From: Streptomyces macrolidinus
GTDB taxonomy: Bacteria > Actinomycetota > Actinomycetes > Streptomycetales > Streptomycetaceae
Length of the DNA stretch: 64,000 nucleotides
Reading direction: 5' to 3'
Assembly (NCBI RefSeq): GCF_023887685.1
Contig: NZ_JAMWMR010000019.1
Coordinates: forward strand, 1 to 64,000
Below, piece by piece: positions 51,666-62,019 of this stretch (positions within the stretch are counted from its first letter, which is position 1; the number at the start of each line of letters is the position of its first letter). The notes under the pieces are model-generated. The model was not told the DNA's origin and ran no database searches. It was given only the letters and a program-made list of their open reading frames with translations. The position numbers and the translations under genes were made by a program.

Positions 51666-53081
51666 ATGACCCACTACGCCTCGTCCGCGACACAGAAGGC
51701 GCCTGTGCCCGCCCAACCGCTCGACCCGACCACCCTCGGGGACGTTCTCCGGGTGGCCTCGGCCTCCGACTACGCCCGCTGGGAAGACCAGATCCGCCGC
51801 ACCGGCGGCTGCGCCGACCCCATCCACCTGAGCGGCTGGGTCGTCCACAAGGACAAGACCACCGGCGAGACCCTGCACCACTACTCCACTGCCAACGAGC
51901 CGGGCGGACGCCTCCGCCTCGCCTGCGGCAACCGCCGCGCCTCACGCTGCCCCTCCTGCGCCTGGACCTACGCGGGTGACACCTACCACCTGATCCGCGC
52001 AGGCCTGGCCGGGGACGACCGCCGCGACATCCCCGCCACCATCCGCGATCACCCGCGCGTCTTCGCCACCCTCACGGCCCCCTCGTACGGCCCGGTCCAC
52101 AACCGGCCCGACCACGGCGTTTGCCGCTGCGGCACACAGCACGCGCCCGACGCTCCGGAGCTGGGCACCGCTCTCGACCCGGCCACCTACGACTACGCGG
52201 GGGCCGTGCTGTTCAACAACCATGCTGGACAGCTCTGGCAGCGCTTCACCACCCGACTCCGTCGCGAACTCGCCGCCCGCGCTGGACTGACACGCCGGGA
52301 ACTGGCCGAGCACCTTCGTGTCTCGTACGGCAAGGTCGCCGAGTTCCAGAAGCGCGGAGCCCTGCACTTCCACGCAGTCATCCGACTCGACGGCCCGCAG
52401 GGTCCCGGGACGCCACCGCCCGTCTGGGCCACGGTCGCCCTCCTCACCGACGCTATCCGTGCCGCTGCGGCGCACTCGTACACCTCGGTCTCGATCCCGG
52501 AAGCCCGAGACCAACCGACAAGGACGTTCCGCTGGGGCCGACAGCTCGACGTCCGGCCGGTGAAGGCCTTCGGCGACGGCTCCGACATCACAGAACAGGC
52601 CGTCGCCTCGTACGTGGCCAAGTACGCGACCAAGGCCGCCGAGAACACTGGGACCCTTGATCGCCGCATCGGTGAACTCTCCGAACTCGACCGCCACCAG
52701 GTCCCGGACCACACCCGTCGGCTCATCACCGCATGCCGTGACCTCGACAGCCTCTACCCGGACCGGCGCCTGTGGGCCTGGGCGCACATGCTCGGCTTCC
52801 GCGGGCACTTCTCGTCCAAGTCGCGTACCTACTCGACGACCCTCGGAGCCCTCCGTCAGGAACGCGCCGACTACCGCGCCGCCCAAGAGGCATCCACCCT
52901 CGGGCTCGACGACCGGGAGCCTGACACCGTCCTCGTCCTGACCGACTGGCAGTACGCCGGACACGGCCACACACCGGGCGAGGCCGCCCTCGCCGCAACC
53001 ATCGCCCGCGATCTCCAGACCAACCGCCAGACCGCCCGCGACGCCTTGACCGGGCTCTCCGGCGACGAGAGGGAGCGGTGA
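51666..53081 (+). CDS. repSA: RepSA-family rolling-circle replication initiator
   Basis: 471 aa. HUH motif GALHFHAVIRL (near 230) and catalytic Tyr region SYVAKYATKAAE (near 316), plus Cys-rich CGNRRASRCPSCAWTYAGDTY (near 85) and CRCGTQH. It nicks the element origin for replication after excision. AAGGAA precedes ATG 51666. The downstream xis start overlaps its stop (GTGA), so replication and excision functions are co-translated, as in pSAM2. Confidence 0.93.
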   Translation: MTHYASSATQKAPVPAQPLDPTTLGDVLRVASASDYARWEDQIRRTGGCADPIHLSGWVVHKDKTTGETLHHYSTANEPGGRLRLACGNRRASRCPSCAWTYAGDTYHLIRAGLAGDDRRDIPATIRDHPRVFATLTAPSYGPVHNRPDHGVCRCGTQHAPDAPELGTALDPATYDYAGAVLFNNHAGQLWQRFTTRLRRELAARAGLTRRELAEHLRVSYGKVAEFQKRGALHFHAVIRLDGPQGPGTPPPVWATVALLTDAIRAAAAHSYTSVSIPEARDQPTRTFRWGRQLDVRPVKAFGDGSDITEQAVASYVAKYATKAAENTGTLDRRIGELSELDRHQVPDHTRRLITACRDLDSLYPDRRLWAWAHMLGFRGHFSSKSRTYSTTLGALRQERADYRAAQEASTLGLDDREPDTVLVLTDWQYAGHGHTPGEAALAATIARDLQTNRQTARDALTGLSGDERER

Positions 53082-53293
53082 CCGTGGACCGGCTTCTGAC
53101 CGTGCACCAGGTCGCCGAACGTCTTGGCACGGGCCTTCGCTTTCCCCGCCGACTCATCGAGGAACGCCGCATCACCTTCGTCAAGGTCGGCCGACACGTC
53201 CGCATCCCTGAGAGCGCCGTCGACGAGTACGTCAGTGCCCACACGGTGGAACCGATCCTCCTGCGGCCCTCGGCGTACAGGAGGGCTGCCTGA
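53078..53293 (+). CDS. xis: Excisionase, MerR-like HTH
   Basis: 71 aa with a helix-turn-helix of the excisionase type: LLTVHQVAERLGTGLRFPRRLIEERRITFVKVGRHVRIPESAVDEYV. The normal ...GTS.RFVRR pattern is recognisable. GTG 53078 overlaps the repSA stop; its own stop overlaps the int start (TGATG). Directs int towards excision. Confidence 0.92.
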   Translation: MTVDRLLTVHQVAERLGTGLRFPRRLIEERRITFVKVGRHVRIPESAVDEYVSAHTVEPILLRPSAYRRAA

Positions 53294-54471
53294 TGGCAGG
53301 TAAGCGCAAGTCCCGGCGGAGCTTCGGCCGTGTCCGCAAGTTGCCCTCCGGCCGCTTTCAGGCTCGATATCCAGGCCCTGACGGAGTGCTGCGGGCCGCT
53401 GACCGGACGTTCGCCACCTCGACGGACGCCGATCGCTGGTTGGCCCGCAAGCGCATCGAGATCGAAGAGGGGCGCTGGCTGGATCCGGCGGAGGGACAGA
53501 CCACCGTCCGAGACTGGTCGGCCCGCTGGCTCACCGCCGTCTCCCCACAGCTCAAGCACAAGACACAGGCGTCCTACCGATCTTTGATCAACTCGCTGAT
53601 CGTCCCGGCGCTCGGTGACCGTGAGCTGTCGAGCCTCCGGCCGATCACCGTCGCTGAGTGGGTCGGCGCCATGAAGACCAAGGGGTTGAGCGCATCGCGG
53701 ATCAGGCAGGCGTACCGGGTCCTGTCCCAGATCATGCGGGCGGCCGTCGACAACGACATGATCGCGCAGACCCCGTGCCGGGGTGTGAAGCTGCCTCGGA
53801 TGCCGCAGACCGAGCCGCACATCCTTACCCCGCTGGAAGCCTCGCGGATCGTCCGGAGCGCGGCCAAGCCGCATGACCTGCTGATCGCCCTTCTCGCCTA
53901 CGGCGGTCTGCGCATTGGTGAGGCGTTCGCGCTTCGTCGAGCAGACATCGACCTCTCCGGCGGCCTGGTCCTCATTGACGAGAACCTGGCCGAAGCCAAC
54001 GGCGCTCTCGTCTTCGACACCCCCAAGTCCCATCAGAAGCGGTATTTGAGGGTCGGCCCGTCGCTCGCGAAGCGGCTCGGCAGGCACCTGGAGACACTGC
54101 CCGGCGGGGATGACGCGCTCCTCTTCACGACACCGGGCGGCAAGCCGCTGCGCTACAACCAGTGGCGCAAGGCGTACTTCGACCCCGCCGTGTCGGTGGC
54201 CGGGCTGACCGACGTCACCCCGCACGATCTCCGTGCCTCGCACGGATCTTGGGTCGCCGACCGCTACGGCGTGATGACCGCCGCCCACCGGCTCGGCCAC
54301 TCCAACGCGAGCGTCACCACCCGGCACTATGCCCGTCCGGTCGCCGGGCGCGACGACCAGGTGGCCAAAGCGGCTGACTCCTGGCTTGGCGGACACGAAC
54401 ACGAGCCTGGGGCACGTAGCGGGCACGACGACGATGACGACGGCTTCGCGGGGGCGCCTACACGTATCTGA
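53293..54471 (+). CDS. int: Tyrosine site-specific integrase
   Basis: 392 aa. SAM-like core-binding domain (about 65-165) and catalytic domain with Arg in GGLRIGEAFALR near 212, HDLRASHGSW (H-x-x-R) near 312, the HRLGHSN histidine near 335, and Tyr in TRHYARP near 349. The C-terminus is acidic (HDDDDDGF). It integrates the element into tRNA-Ser. Adjacent to attR (38 nt), the standard AICE layout. Confidence 0.96.
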   Translation: MAGKRKSRRSFGRVRKLPSGRFQARYPGPDGVLRAADRTFATSTDADRWLARKRIEIEEGRWLDPAEGQTTVRDWSARWLTAVSPQLKHKTQASYRSLINSLIVPALGDRELSSLRPITVAEWVGAMKTKGLSASRIRQAYRVLSQIMRAAVDNDMIAQTPCRGVKLPRMPQTEPHILTPLEASRIVRSAAKPHDLLIALLAYGGLRIGEAFALRRADIDLSGGLVLIDENLAEANGALVFDTPKSHQKRYLRVGPSLAKRLGRHLETLPGGDDALLFTTPGGKPLRYNQWRKAYFDPAVSVAGLTDVTPHDLRASHGSWVADRYGVMTAAHRLGHSNASVTTRHYARPVAGRDDQVAKAADSWLGGHEHEPGARSGHDDDDDGFAGAPTRI

Positions 54472-54508
54472 CCTGCGGCGCAGCGGTCAACGGCCCTGAT
54501 CGCCGAAA

Positions 54509-54533
54509 GGTCTTGAAAACCGTCGTGGCGCGA
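54509..54533 (+). repeat. attR core (25 bp) with decayed tRNA remnant
   Basis: Exact copy of the attL core followed by a mutated tRNA 3' half to about 54564: the T-stem partner is broken (GTGGG vs CACGT), but ACCCACC is kept. Similarity to the tRNA downstream flank continues to about 54632. Confidence 0.9.
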
Positions 54534-54886
54534 TTCACCGTGGGTTTGAATCACGTACCCACCAGAGGAGTTGACGGCTAGCAGCTCCTGACCAGGTATG
54601 ACGGTCAGGGGCCGTTGCGTTGCGCGTTGCGCGATGCTTGCCGCCTGCTCGTCACCGAAGCTGCTGAGTTCTGGCTCGGATGCCGGTACGCGCATGGTTC
54701 CGGTGTCGTCGCGCGGTGGTCTGTCTGCTCCATTGCCCTTCCCTCAGGGGTGAACCCCTCAGGGGGCACGCGCATTCGTCCACCTTCAGGAGGTGGGGGC
54801 AGCCCCCCACCTACAACCTGAGGCGGAGACCGCTTCGCGACCTGCGGCCGATCCGCCGAAGGAGGCGTCGAACCTAGCGTGGAGAC
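54534..54886. other. Right flank of the AICE, two hairpins, no gene
   Basis: Contains the tRNA remnant, a 10-bp hairpin 54584-54612 (core CCTGACC / GGTCAGG) like that after the intact tRNA, repeated CCCTCAGGGG near 54739-54762, and hairpin AGGTGGGGG-CAGC-CCCCCACCT (54789-54810). No coding sequence is supported before the sigma gene. Confidence 0.6.
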
Positions 54887-55432
54887 ATGACCACACCCGT
54901 CTGCACCAGCGCTTCGAACGCCAAGACGCGGACCCTTTCGTACCCGTCGTTCACGTCGTATGTGAAGGCCCGCCAGCCGGTGCTGCTGCGCACCGCCCGG
55001 TCGCTGACCGCGAACCCGAGCGACGCTGAGGACCTGTTGCAGACCGCGCTGGCGAAGACGTACGTCGCCTGGGACCGGATCGAGGACCACCGTGCGCTCG
55101 ACGGGTACGTACGGCGTGCGCTGCTGAACACGCGGACCTCGCAGTGGCGCAAGCGCAAGGTCGACGAGTTCGTGTGCGACGAACTGCCCGAGCCCGAGGG
55201 GCTGCCGGCCGTGGACCCGGCGGAGCAGCAGGCGCTGCACGACGCCATGTGGCGGGCCATCATGAAACTGCCCGCACGCCAGCGCGCGATGGTGGTCCTG
55301 CGCTACTACGAGGACCTGAGCGAGGTCCAGACGGCAGAGGTGCTCGGTGTCTCCGTCGGCACGGTCAAATCGGCCGTCTCCCGGGCCCTGGGCAAGCTCC
55401 GCGAGGACCCCGAGCTGGAGCCTGTGCGGTAG
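54887..55432 (+). CDS. ECF (SigE-family) RNA polymerase sigma factor
   Basis: 181 aa. Sigma-2 region (YPSFTSYVKARQPVLLRTARSLTANPSDAEDLLQTALAKTYVAWDRI, about 17-65) and sigma-4 HTH (LPARQRAMVVLRYYEDLSEVQTAEVLGVSVGTVKSAVSRAL, about 128-170). The 'SigE family' of actinobacteria. No anti-sigma gene is visible beside it. Start ATG 54887. Role unknown. Confidence 0.9.
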   Translation: MTTPVCTSASNAKTRTLSYPSFTSYVKARQPVLLRTARSLTANPSDAEDLLQTALAKTYVAWDRIEDHRALDGYVRRALLNTRTSQWRKRKVDEFVCDELPEPEGLPAVDPAEQQALHDAMWRAIMKLPARQRAMVVLRYYEDLSEVQTAEVLGVSVGTVKSAVSRALGKLREDPELEPVR

Positions 55433-55457
55433 GCGCGGTCGTACGGCATCACCCACG

Positions 55458-55513
55458 ACGTGTCAGGCATCACGTGTCAGGCATCACGTGTCAGGCACCA
55501 CGTGTGAGGCATG
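55458..55513. repeat. 14-bp tandem repeat after the sigma gene
   Basis: Four units of ACGTGTCAGGCATC at 55458, 55472, 55486 (one change) and 55500 (two changes), starting 25 bp after the stop. Confidence 0.9.
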
Positions 55514-55606
55514 AAGCAACGGCGCCCACCGCGCCGCGTCATCGGCGCCGGTCGGAGCGCCGGGCGTCCAAGTTCGCGCCTTGATCGATCATCCCGAGGG
55601 CTAGTG

Positions 55607-55624
55607 ACATACCGCATGGTATGT
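55607..55624. promoter_or_regulatory. Inverted repeat ahead of the acyl-CoA ligase gene
   Basis: ACATACC-GCAT-GGTATGT, 7-bp arms, 75 bp upstream of the start, looks like a TetR-type operator. The A+T-rich arms could cover the promoter. No TetR gene is in the window. Confidence 0.55.
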
Positions 55625-55699
55625 GCGCAGAATCAGCGCAACCCACTACCGCGCAGGCCGCGCCGCCCGCGCACGCCACACCGCTCCGGGAGGACCGCT

Positions 55700-57355
<1,656 letters not shown>

Positions 57356-57382
57356 GGCCGAAGGCAAGGCGATCAGGGCGCC

Positions 57383-57396
57383 GTTTCACGTGAAAC
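57383..57396. promoter_or_regulatory. parS-like site
   Basis: Perfect GTTTCACGTGAAAC palindrome between the acyl-CoA ligase and the convergent hybrid-kinase gene; expected ParB binding site. Confidence 0.85.
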
Positions 57397-57477
57397 AACG
57401 CCCCGTGCGACATCTGGGCGGATTGATCGCGACTTCGGTCGACCCGTCCGGTCGGGCTCGGCCGGGCCCCGCCGTGC

Positions 57478-60400
57478 TCAGTTCGTCCCGATCCTCGCCA
57501 GGAGATCCACGATCCGCTCCTGCACCTCGGTGCTGGTCGAGCGCTCCGCCAGGAACAGAACCGTCTCCCCCGACACCAGACGCGGCAGATCGGCCTGGTC
57601 GACGGCGGCGGTGTAGACGACGAGCGGGGTGCGCTTGAGCAGGTTGTTCGCGCGCAGCCAGTCGACCACCCCGGCCTGGCGGCGATGCACCCGCATCAGG
57701 TCCATCACCACGAGATTCGGTCGCATCTGCGCGGCGAGGGCGACCGCGTCCGCGTCCGAGGCGGCACGGGCGACCTGCATCCCGCGCCGCTCCAACGACG
57801 CGGTCAGCGCGAGCGCGATCTCCGTGTGCTCCTCCACGAGCAGCACACGGGGCGGGTGCTGCTCGGAGTCACGCGGAGCGAGCGCCTTCAGGAGTACGGC
57901 CGGGTCGGCGCCGTACGCCGCCTCGCGCGTCGCCTGCCCGAGCCCCGCGGTGACGAGCACGGGGACCTCGGCGGCCACCGCCGCCTGGCGCAGCGACTGG
58001 AGCGCGGTCCGCGTGATCGGGCCGGTGAGCGGGTCGATGAAGAGCGCGGCAGGGAAGGCGGCGATCTGCGCGTCGACCTCCTCGCGGGAGTTGACGACGA
58101 CGGGCCGGTAGCCGCGGTCGCTGAGCGCCTGTTGCGTCGTCACATCCGGCGCGGGCCACACGAGCAGTCGGCGCGGGTTGTCGAGCGGCTCCGGGGGCAA
58201 CTCGTCGTCCATCGGCCGGTTCTGGGGGTGATCGGCGACCTCTACGGCACCACCGGGACCGTCGAGCGGCTCGGGGCCCTCGTCGGCGTTCGCGTCCGGA
58301 GCCCCTATGGCGTACGACCGCCCCGCACCCTCGCTGGGCGCGAGCGGACGGGACTGCCCGGCCAGGGAGGGCTGCGGCGGGAGGGGTGCCGACGCGGCCT
58401 GCGGATGCGGGCGCGCCGCGGTCTCCGGGCGCTCACCCGTGGGCTCGGGAGGCGTGCCGAGCTTGCGGCGGCGGCCCGAACCGTTCGGCTGGTGCGGGGC
58501 GGACGGGGACGACCGGGGCCGGGGCTGGGCCTGCGGCGAGGCCGCCACCTGACGCGCGAAGGGCACCCCTTGGCCGAGCGTCCGCACGCTGATCCCCTGC
58601 CCCTGTGTCGCATGGGGATCGACGGGCATGGCCGTCTCGGCGGGCAGGGGCTGGGCGATCCGCGGCGGGGCGGTGCGCTCCGGGGGCAGCGGGGTGCCTG
58701 CCGACGGGGTGGGCTGCGGTACGGGCCGCCCGGCGCCGGACGTGTCACCGGAACCGGAACCGGAGCCAGAACCGGGGGCCTCGGAACCGGGCCAGGGCTG
58801 CGGCTGGGCGGCCTGCGGCGGCACCGGCGTTCCGGAAGGCGGCGTGGTGGCCGCGGGCAGGGGCTGCGCGTGCTGCGGGCCTGGCTGCGCCTGCACCGCG
58901 CCGACGGGCAGGGCCTGTTCGAGCGCGGCCGGAACCGGCTGAGAGGCCGCCGACGGCGCGGGCACGGGCTGGCCGACACTCGACTGCGCCGACGGCTGCG
59001 GTACGGCCACGCCGCCCGGCCCGCCCTGAGCCGGAATCCCCTGAGCCGGAATCCCCTGAGCCGGAATCCCCTGAGCCGGAATCCCCTGCGGGGGAACGGA
59101 CTGCGAGGCAACGGCGTGCGGAGCAACGGCCGGTGGGGCCACCGCGGGTGCGGGTACGCCCTGCGCCGGGACAGGCTGCGGAGCGTCCGGCGCGGGCACC
59201 TGAGGAGCGGCGAGCTGCGCGGGCACGCCATGAGCGGGCGTCGTCTGCGCGGGCACACCCTGCGGCGGGGTCGCCCCGGACATGTCCACCTCGCCCGTCT
59301 CGTCCGGCAGTTGCCGTACAGGCGTGACGGCCCGGCGGGCGCGCCGGCCCGTGGACACGGGCACCGGATGCGGCTGCGGCGGCGTGTGCCCCTCGGCCTG
59401 GTCGTGCGGTGCCGTGTCATGGCGGCCCGTGTCGGCCTGGGCGGCGGGCAGCGGGCTCTGCTCCGGAGTGCGGTCGGCCTCGGCGGGCGGCAGCGCGAAC
59501 ACCGGCCGGGCACCGGGTTCCTCCGCCGCGGCCCGCTCGTTGGCGGCGGCGAGAGCGCGTCGACGGCGTCCGGTCGGCTCCGGGGGCGCGTCGGTGGCCG
59601 TGGGCAGGGCGGGCGGCAGCTCCGCCTGTTCGGTGTCCCGGCGGGCGCGCCGTCCGGTCGGGGCGGGCACGCCCTGCGGCGGCAGGGCCACGGCTCCCGT
59701 GTCGGGCCCGGCCGCGGTCATCACCATCGCGCCCTCGGTGGCGCCTTCGGCTCCGCCCTCGACAGGGTTCGGTCGGCCGTGCCGCCGTCCCGGGCCCTCG
59801 GGCACCGAGGTCTCCGCGCCCGCCTCGTGCGCGGTCGCCTGCACCGGCCCGGACGCCTCGGCGGCGGGTTCCTCCGCCGCGCGCCGCCTGCGCCGCCCGG
59901 TCGGCGCTGTCGCGGCCGTGTCGGAGGACGAGGCGGCCCCGCCCACCTCGCTCTCCAGGAACGCGTCCACGGAGGACCGCCGGGCCCGCCGCCGACCACC
60001 GCCCTGCTGGGCGGCCTCCGGGACGGGTTGCAGCGCGGCCTCCGGGATGGCCTCCGGAACGGCCTGCTGGACGACGGCCTGCTCGGGCGTACCCGCCTCG
60101 ATACCGGGCTTCTCCACGATCGCCACCGGAGCCGGGGCGAGCGCGCCGGCGGCCCCGCCGAGCGGCACCTCCAGCACATACGCGTTGCCGCTCATGCCCG
60201 GCACCTGGTGGGTCTGGAGCACACCGCCGTGCGCCCGTACGACACCGCAGACGATCGGCTGGTGCACCGGGTCGCCCCCGGCGTACGGGCCGCGCACCTC
60301 GATGCGTACGACCTCGCCGCGCTGGGCGGCGGCCACCACGACGGTGTTGTCCATGTAACCGCCCGCCGAGACAGGCGCGTTGCCCGTGGAGTCGACGCCC

Positions 60401-61809
60401 GCCACGTCCGCGATCAGATGCGCGAGCGCCTGGGCGAGCCGCTGCGCGTCCACCTCGGCCTCGATGGGCGGGGCGTGCACGGCGAACTGCACACGGCCGG
60501 GCCCGATCAGCTCGACGGCGCCGTCGACACCGGCGGCGATGACCGAGTCGAGCATGACGGGCGTCCGTACGACCTGGTCCTCACCGGTGTCCAGGCGCTG
60601 GTAGCCGAGGACGTTGTCGATGAGTGTGGTGATGCGTGAGTAGCCGGCCGCGAGGTGGTGGAGCACCTGGTTGGCCTCGGGCCACAACTGTCCGGCGTCG
60701 TCCGCGGCGAGCGCGGACAGTTGGCCCCGCAGCTCGTCGAGAGGTCCGCGCAAGGAGCGGCCGAGTACGGCGAGCAGTTGCTCGTGGCGGGCCGCCAGCG
60801 CATCGAAGCGGTCCTTCTCGCGCTCACCGAGCGCGGCGTAGCGTTCGTCGCCCGCCGCGATCTCCTCCGTGTGCTGCTCGCGCAGGGCATCCAGCTCGGC
60901 GGTGTGCTCCGCGCGCAGCCGCTCCAGCTCCTCCTTGTGCTCCGCGGCGAGCCGCTCCAGCTCCCGCTGGTGCTGCTGGTCGGCCTCGTCCTTCTCCGCG
61001 ACGAGCGTGTCGAACGGGCGCCGGTCGGTGAACGTCATCACGGCGCCGACGATCTGGTCGCCGTCGCGCACCGGAGAGGTCGTCAGATCGACCGGCACCT
61101 GGTCGCCGCTCTTGGACCACAACACCTGCCCGCGCACCCGGTGTTTGCGTCCGGAGCGCAGGGTGTCGTGGAGCGGGGACTCCCCGTACGGGAAGGGGGA
61201 GCCGTCCTCGCGGGAGTGCAGGACGAGGGTGTGCAGCTCCTTGCCGCCCAGGTCGCTGGCCCGGTAGCCGAGGATCTGCGCGGCGGCGGGGTTGACGAGC
61301 ACGATCCGCCCGTCCGTGTCCGTGCCCACCACGCCCTCGGCCGCGGCCCGCAGGATCATCTCGGTCTGCCGCTGGGAGCGGGCGAGTTCGGCCTCGGTGT
61401 CGATGGTGCCGGACAGGTCGCGGACGACGAGCATGAGGAGTTCGTCGCCCGTGTAGCTCTGGCCGTCGTACGCCTGTCGGCCGTCCTCGAGGTTGGCGCT
61501 CGTGACCTCGACGGGGAACTCGCTCCCGTCCGTCCGACGGGCTGTCATCCGCGTCGGCTTGGTCCGCCCGTTCGTGTCCGTGGCGTCGGGCCGCCGCATG
61601 GACCCGGGAATCAGCCGCGAGTCGAAGTGCGGCAGCAGGTCGAGCAGTCCACGCCCGACCAGAGCCGTTCCCGGCGCCTCGAAGGCTTCCAGGGCGATGG
61701 TGTTGGCGTTGACGACGGTTCCGTTCGCGTTGACCAGCACCAACGCGTCGGGCAGTGCGTCGAGTATCGCTGCGAGGCGAGCAGCGCCTCGGGATGGCCT
61801 GCTGCTCAC
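57478..61809 (-). CDS. PAS-PAS / degenerate histidine kinase / receiver protein
   Basis: 1,443 aa. Two PAS domains (about 10-130; 155-270), a coiled coil (about 275-335), a kinase-like dimerisation helix where the usual His is replaced (SLRGPLDELRG, near 355), a degenerate ATPase domain (about 420-545), about 600 residues of Pro/Ala/Gln-rich disordered chain, and a C-terminal receiver (about 1315-1443) with acidic EE near 1325, Asp in VVMDLM, Thr in VVYTAAV, but the conserved Lys missing (FLAERS). Phosphotransfer is therefore doubtful. GTG 61809 follows GGGAGGAAG. Probably a signalling scaffold; function unknown. Confidence 0.82.
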   Translation of the reverse strand: MSSRPSRGAARLAAILDALPDALVLVNANGTVVNANTIALEAFEAPGTALVGRGLLDLLPHFDSRLIPGSMRRPDATDTNGRTKPTRMTARRTDGSEFPVEVTSANLEDGRQAYDGQSYTGDELLMLVVRDLSGTIDTEAELARSQRQTEMILRAAAEGVVGTDTDGRIVLVNPAAAQILGYRASDLGGKELHTLVLHSREDGSPFPYGESPLHDTLRSGRKHRVRGQVLWSKSGDQVPVDLTTSPVRDGDQIVGAVMTFTDRRPFDTLVAEKDEADQQHQRELERLAAEHKEELERLRAEHTAELDALREQHTEEIAAGDERYAALGEREKDRFDALAARHEQLLAVLGRSLRGPLDELRGQLSALAADDAGQLWPEANQVLHHLAAGYSRITTLIDNVLGYQRLDTGEDQVVRTPVMLDSVIAAGVDGAVELIGPGRVQFAVHAPPIEAEVDAQRLAQALAHLIADVAGVDSTGNAPVSAGGYMDNTVVVAAAQRGEVVRIEVRGPYAGGDPVHQPIVCGVVRAHGGVLQTHQVPGMSGNAYVLEVPLGGAAGALAPAPVAIVEKPGIEAGTPEQAVVQQAVPEAIPEAALQPVPEAAQQGGGRRRARRSSVDAFLESEVGGAASSSDTAATAPTGRRRRRAAEEPAAEASGPVQATAHEAGAETSVPEGPGRRHGRPNPVEGGAEGATEGAMVMTAAGPDTGAVALPPQGVPAPTGRRARRDTEQAELPPALPTATDAPPEPTGRRRRALAAANERAAAEEPGARPVFALPPAEADRTPEQSPLPAAQADTGRHDTAPHDQAEGHTPPQPHPVPVSTGRRARRAVTPVRQLPDETGEVDMSGATPPQGVPAQTTPAHGVPAQLAAPQVPAPDAPQPVPAQGVPAPAVAPPAVAPHAVASQSVPPQGIPAQGIPAQGIPAQGIPAQGGPGGVAVPQPSAQSSVGQPVPAPSAASQPVPAALEQALPVGAVQAQPGPQHAQPLPAATTPPSGTPVPPQAAQPQPWPGSEAPGSGSGSGSGDTSGAGRPVPQPTPSAGTPLPPERTAPPRIAQPLPAETAMPVDPHATQGQGISVRTLGQGVPFARQVAASPQAQPRPRSSPSAPHQPNGSGRRRKLGTPPEPTGERPETAARPHPQAASAPLPPQPSLAGQSRPLAPSEGAGRSYAIGAPDANADEGPEPLDGPGGAVEVADHPQNRPMDDELPPEPLDNPRRLLVWPAPDVTTQQALSDRGYRPVVVNSREEVDAQIAAFPAALFIDPLTGPITRTALQSLRQAAVAAEVPVLVTAGLGQATREAAYGADPAVLLKALAPRDSEQHPPRVLLVEEHTEIALALTASLERRGMQVARAASDADAVALAAQMRPNLVVMDLMRVHRRQAGVVDWLRANNLLKRTPLVVYTAAVDQADLPRLVSGETVLFLAERSTSTEVQERIVDLLARIGTN
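59026..59085. repeat. 15-bp tandem repeat (x4) in the disordered linker
   Basis: Four identical units CTGAGCCGGAATCCC encode repeated GIPAQ pentapeptides on the minus strand. Perfect identity suggests recent slippage. Confidence 0.95.
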
Positions 61810-62019
61810 GAGACGCTTCCTCCCTGTTACCGCACCTTGCCGACCGCGGGGGACATCTTGCCAACCGGCCCGCAGCGTGTCACGCGAGGGAGTCTACGGG
61901 CAGTGGCCCGGCCCGCGGCGGCGGATGAGGGGGAAGGCCGTATACGGAACCGGTCCGGAACGCGTGACCGTACGGGTCCCTCCCGCGCGGAACCCGAACA
62001 CCCCCCAGCGGGGCGGGTG

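Larger units (their letters stand above)
42150..54533. mobile_element. pSAM2-type actinomycete integrative and conjugative element (AICE)
   Basis: About 12.4 kb bounded by 25-bp direct repeats in tRNA-Ser(UGA). It holds the full AICE set: tyrosine integrase beside attR, xis, RepSA-type rolling-circle initiator, spread proteins, FtsK-type translocase, Pra-like protein, korSA-like GntR and pif-like Nudix gene. Left-end cargo is a GntR-flanked operon of small unknown proteins. No resistance or biosynthetic cargo is seen. Gene integrity suggests it may still be functional. Confidence 0.93.

Noticed and set aside
55458..55513. CRISPR array
   Set aside because: The repeats are 14 bp and contiguous, without spacers; no cas genes in the window. 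The 15-bp repeats at 22311 and 59026 are coding.
57685..60639. 984-codon plus-strand frame
   Set aside because: Antisense to the hybrid-kinase gene, Arg/Gly-rich and repetitive, no ribosome site or domain.
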